In this document: one piece after another, positions 13,045 to 14,535 of the stretch
Numbering within the stretch: the stretch's first letter is position 1
Layout: each line of letters starts with the position of its first letter
DNA from: Acidiferrobacteraceae bacterium
GTDB lineage: Bacteria > Pseudomonadota > Gammaproteobacteria > Acidiferrobacterales > Acidiferrobacteraceae
NCBI GenBank assembly: GCA_027343725.1
Contig: DAHWKH010000100.1
Span: forward strand, 1 to 14,535
Reading direction: 5' to 3'
DNA length: 14,535 nt
Notes under the pieces: model-generated
Told to the model about the DNA's origin: nothing
The model's database searches: none
Seen by the model: the letters and a program-made list of their open reading frames with translations, nothing else
Program-made: the position numbers and the translations under genes

Positions 13045-14535
13045 CTACACGGCATCGGGCGCAAGCCCAGTGTACCCCAAGCCGGTCTCCTGGGGCACGC
13101 GCGACCACTCCTCGACATACAGGCACACAGTCTCGCTCCCCTGATACGCATCGACGCCCAAGCGGTAACGGATCGCGACGGCAAGCCCCGTCTCCGGGGC
13201 GTCGACGCAGCGGAACGCCCAGGCCTTGAGGGTCTGCGGGAGGCCGGGATACGAGAGCGCAAGCTTGAGGTGGGCGCCTTTGACGACCGCGCACGAGACC
13301 ACTGTGAACACGCCCTCGAACACCGGCTCCGGGAATCCGTTTCCCCACGGCCCACCGGCGCGGATCGCACGCGCAAGCGCCAGCGAGAGCTCCTCGGGGC
13401 GCAAGGGACCATCGCTCGGGGGCGCGGCGAAGGGCCCGGGACCGATGCGTCTCTCGACCTCCTCGGCAAAGGCTTGCGCAAGCCGCCCGAGGTCGGCTTG
13501 GCGGATCGTCAGCCCGGCGGCGGCGGCGTGCCCGCCGAACGTCAAGAGCAAATCGGGATGGCGTTCGCCGATGGCGACCAGGGCGTCGCGCATATTGAGT
13601 TCCGGCACGCTGCGCGCCGAACCCCTGAGGATCGCCTCGTCGGCCGGCGCGAGCGCGATCACCGGGCGCTTGTAGCGCTCGCGCAAGCGGCCCGCAAGGA
13701 TCCCGACGATGCCCGGGTGCCAGTGCGGCTCGCTCACGCACAAGCCCGCGGGCAAGGCCGTGCCTGCCCAGGCCGTCAGGTGCTCCTCGGCCTCGCTGTG
13801 CATGGTGTCCTCGCGCCGGCGGCGTTCGCGATTCAGGCGATCGAGTTCCTGCGCGAGCGCCAGGGCCTCGCGCTCCTCGGTCGCGAGCAGGCAGCGGACG
13901 CCGATGCTCATATCGGCGAGGCGCCCCGCGGCGTTCAGGCGTGGCCCGACCTGAAATCCGAGGTCCTGGGCGATGACCGGCCCAGGTCGACGGCCGCTGA
14001 CCCGCAGGAGCGCCTGGATGCCGGGGCAGGCCTTGCCGGCATTGATGCGCTGCAATCCCGCCCGCACCAGCAAGCGGTTATTGGCATCGAGCGGCACGCA
14101 GTCGGCGATGGTCCCGAGCGCCACGAGGTCCAAGAGGGGCGCGAGCGCCACGTGCGCATCGGGGCGCAGGCGCCTCAGTGCCATCAACAGATAGAGCACG
14201 ACACCGACCCCCGCGATCGCCTTGCTCGCAAACGCGTCGTGCGCCTGGTTCGGGTTCACGATCGCATGCGCCGCGGGGAGGGTCGCGCCCGGGAGGTGAT
14301 GGTCGGTGATGATGACGCGCATGCCCAGGCGGTTGGCGGCCTCCACCCCGGCGACGCTATTGATGCCGTTATCGACCGTGAGGAGCCACCGAGGGGCCTT
14401 GTGCGCCGCCCGTTCGACGATCTCGGGCGTAAGCCCGTAGCCCTCGCGGGCCCGATCCGGGATCAGATAGTCGAGGCGGTGCGCGCCCAAGGCCTGCAAG
14501 CCGCGCATGGCGAGTGCCGTCCCGGTCGCGCCGTC
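13045..14535 (-). CDS. recJ: Single-stranded-DNA-specific exonuclease RecJ (5' end cut by window edge)
   Basis: RecJ degrades single-stranded DNA 5' to 3' in the RecF recombination pathway, mismatch repair and stalled-fork processing. The window holds the last 496 residues; the frame stays open to the edge and begins in DGATGTALAM, the second half of the first DHH-family motif (DxDxDG), so roughly 80 N-terminal residues are missing. Visible landmarks are VDNGI at about 54-58, the name-giving DHH at about 78-80 (IITDHHLPG), LGTIADCVPL, VGPRLNAAGRL, and a DHHA1 segment including LTFGGHAAAAGLT. A C-terminal OB-type region ends in TGLAPDAV. An internal ATG at 14508 is not the start because conserved motif residues precede it. 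Length and order match E. coli RecJ. Confidence 0.96.
   Translation of the reverse strand, partial: DGATGTALAMRGLQALGAHRLDYLIPDRAREGYGLTPEIVERAAHKAPRWLLTVDNGINSVAGVEAANRLGMRVIITDHHLPGATLPAAHAIVNPNQAHDAFASKAIAGVGVVLYLLMALRRLRPDAHVALAPLLDLVALGTIADCVPLDANNRLLVRAGLQRINAGKACPGIQALLRVSGRRPGPVIAQDLGFQVGPRLNAAGRLADMSIGVRCLLATEEREALALAQELDRLNRERRRREDTMHSEAEEHLTAWAGTALPAGLCVSEPHWHPGIVGILAGRLRERYKRPVIALAPADEAILRGSARSVPELNMRDALVAIGERHPDLLLTFGGHAAAAGLTIRQADLGRLAQAFAEEVERRIGPGPFAAPPSDGPLRPEELSLALARAIRAGGPWGNGFPEPVFEGVFTVVSCAVVKGAHLKLALSYPGLPQTLKAWAFRCVDAPETGLAVAIRYRLGVDAYQGSETVCLYVEEWSRVPQETGLGYTGLAPDAV

Noticed and set aside
12884..13741. A 285-codon minus-strand frame across the recJ end and the recJ-cysM gap
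   Set aside because: It is a shifted-frame shadow of recJ, with Arg/Pro/Ala-rich composition and no recognisable motif.

Overview
The window is a gene-dense, GC-rich stretch of a bacterial chromosome, most likely from a gammaproteobacterium or a close beta/gamma relative. Three things point there: the hflK-hflC-hisZ-purA order, a HisZ subunit (which implies a short-form HisG), and proteins that closely resemble E. coli PurA, CysM, RecJ, NagZ, RlmD and UvrC. I cannot fix the genus; an Acidiferrobacter- or Chromatiales-like organism is a guess from composition and gene content only. All thirteen protein genes lie on the minus strand, and only two tRNA genes lie on the plus strand. I see no insertion sequence, CRISPR array, prophage or clear pseudogene.

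Left part (1-3981): transcribed right to left, hflK, hflC, hisZ and the start of purA form a tight operon. It has a convincing sigma70-type promoter at 4018-4046. HflK and HflC are the paired SPFH proteins that modulate FtsH, HisZ is the regulatory subunit of the first histidine enzyme, and PurA makes adenylosuccinate. purA runs off the left edge.

Centre (3982-4364): a 142-bp divergent region holds the hflK promoter and a near-consensus promoter for tRNA-Gly(GCC), which is followed by tRNA-Cys(GCA).

Right part (4365-12887): nine genes run right to left: cysM, a DEDDy-type 3'-5' exonuclease, rlmD, a YkuD-domain protein without signal peptide, nagZ, a family-5 uracil-DNA glycosylase, uvrC, pgsA and a manganese catalase. 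From cysM to pgsA every junction overlaps, abuts, or places the next ribosome binding site on the previous stop codon, so this reads as one coupled transcript. The catalase follows after 80 nt. recJ (13045 to the right edge, missing its 5' end) precedes the cluster on the same strand, separated by 157 nt.

The genes fall into themes. DNA repair and nuclease functions are RecJ, the exonuclease, the glycosylase and UvrC. Proteins expected to carry [4Fe-4S] clusters are RlmD, the glycosylase and UvrC. Cysteine supply is CysM, peroxide removal is the Mn catalase, and peptidoglycan recycling is NagZ plus the apparently cytoplasmic YkuD protein. The most interesting observations are the YkuD-NagZ pair as a possible cytoplasmic recycling module, the rearranged uvrC-pgsA-tRNA neighbourhood with a catalase beside it, and the coupling of an uncharacterised exonuclease to repair and Fe-S genes. 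None of this proves a new system; most genes are recognisable housekeeping genes in a slightly unusual arrangement.
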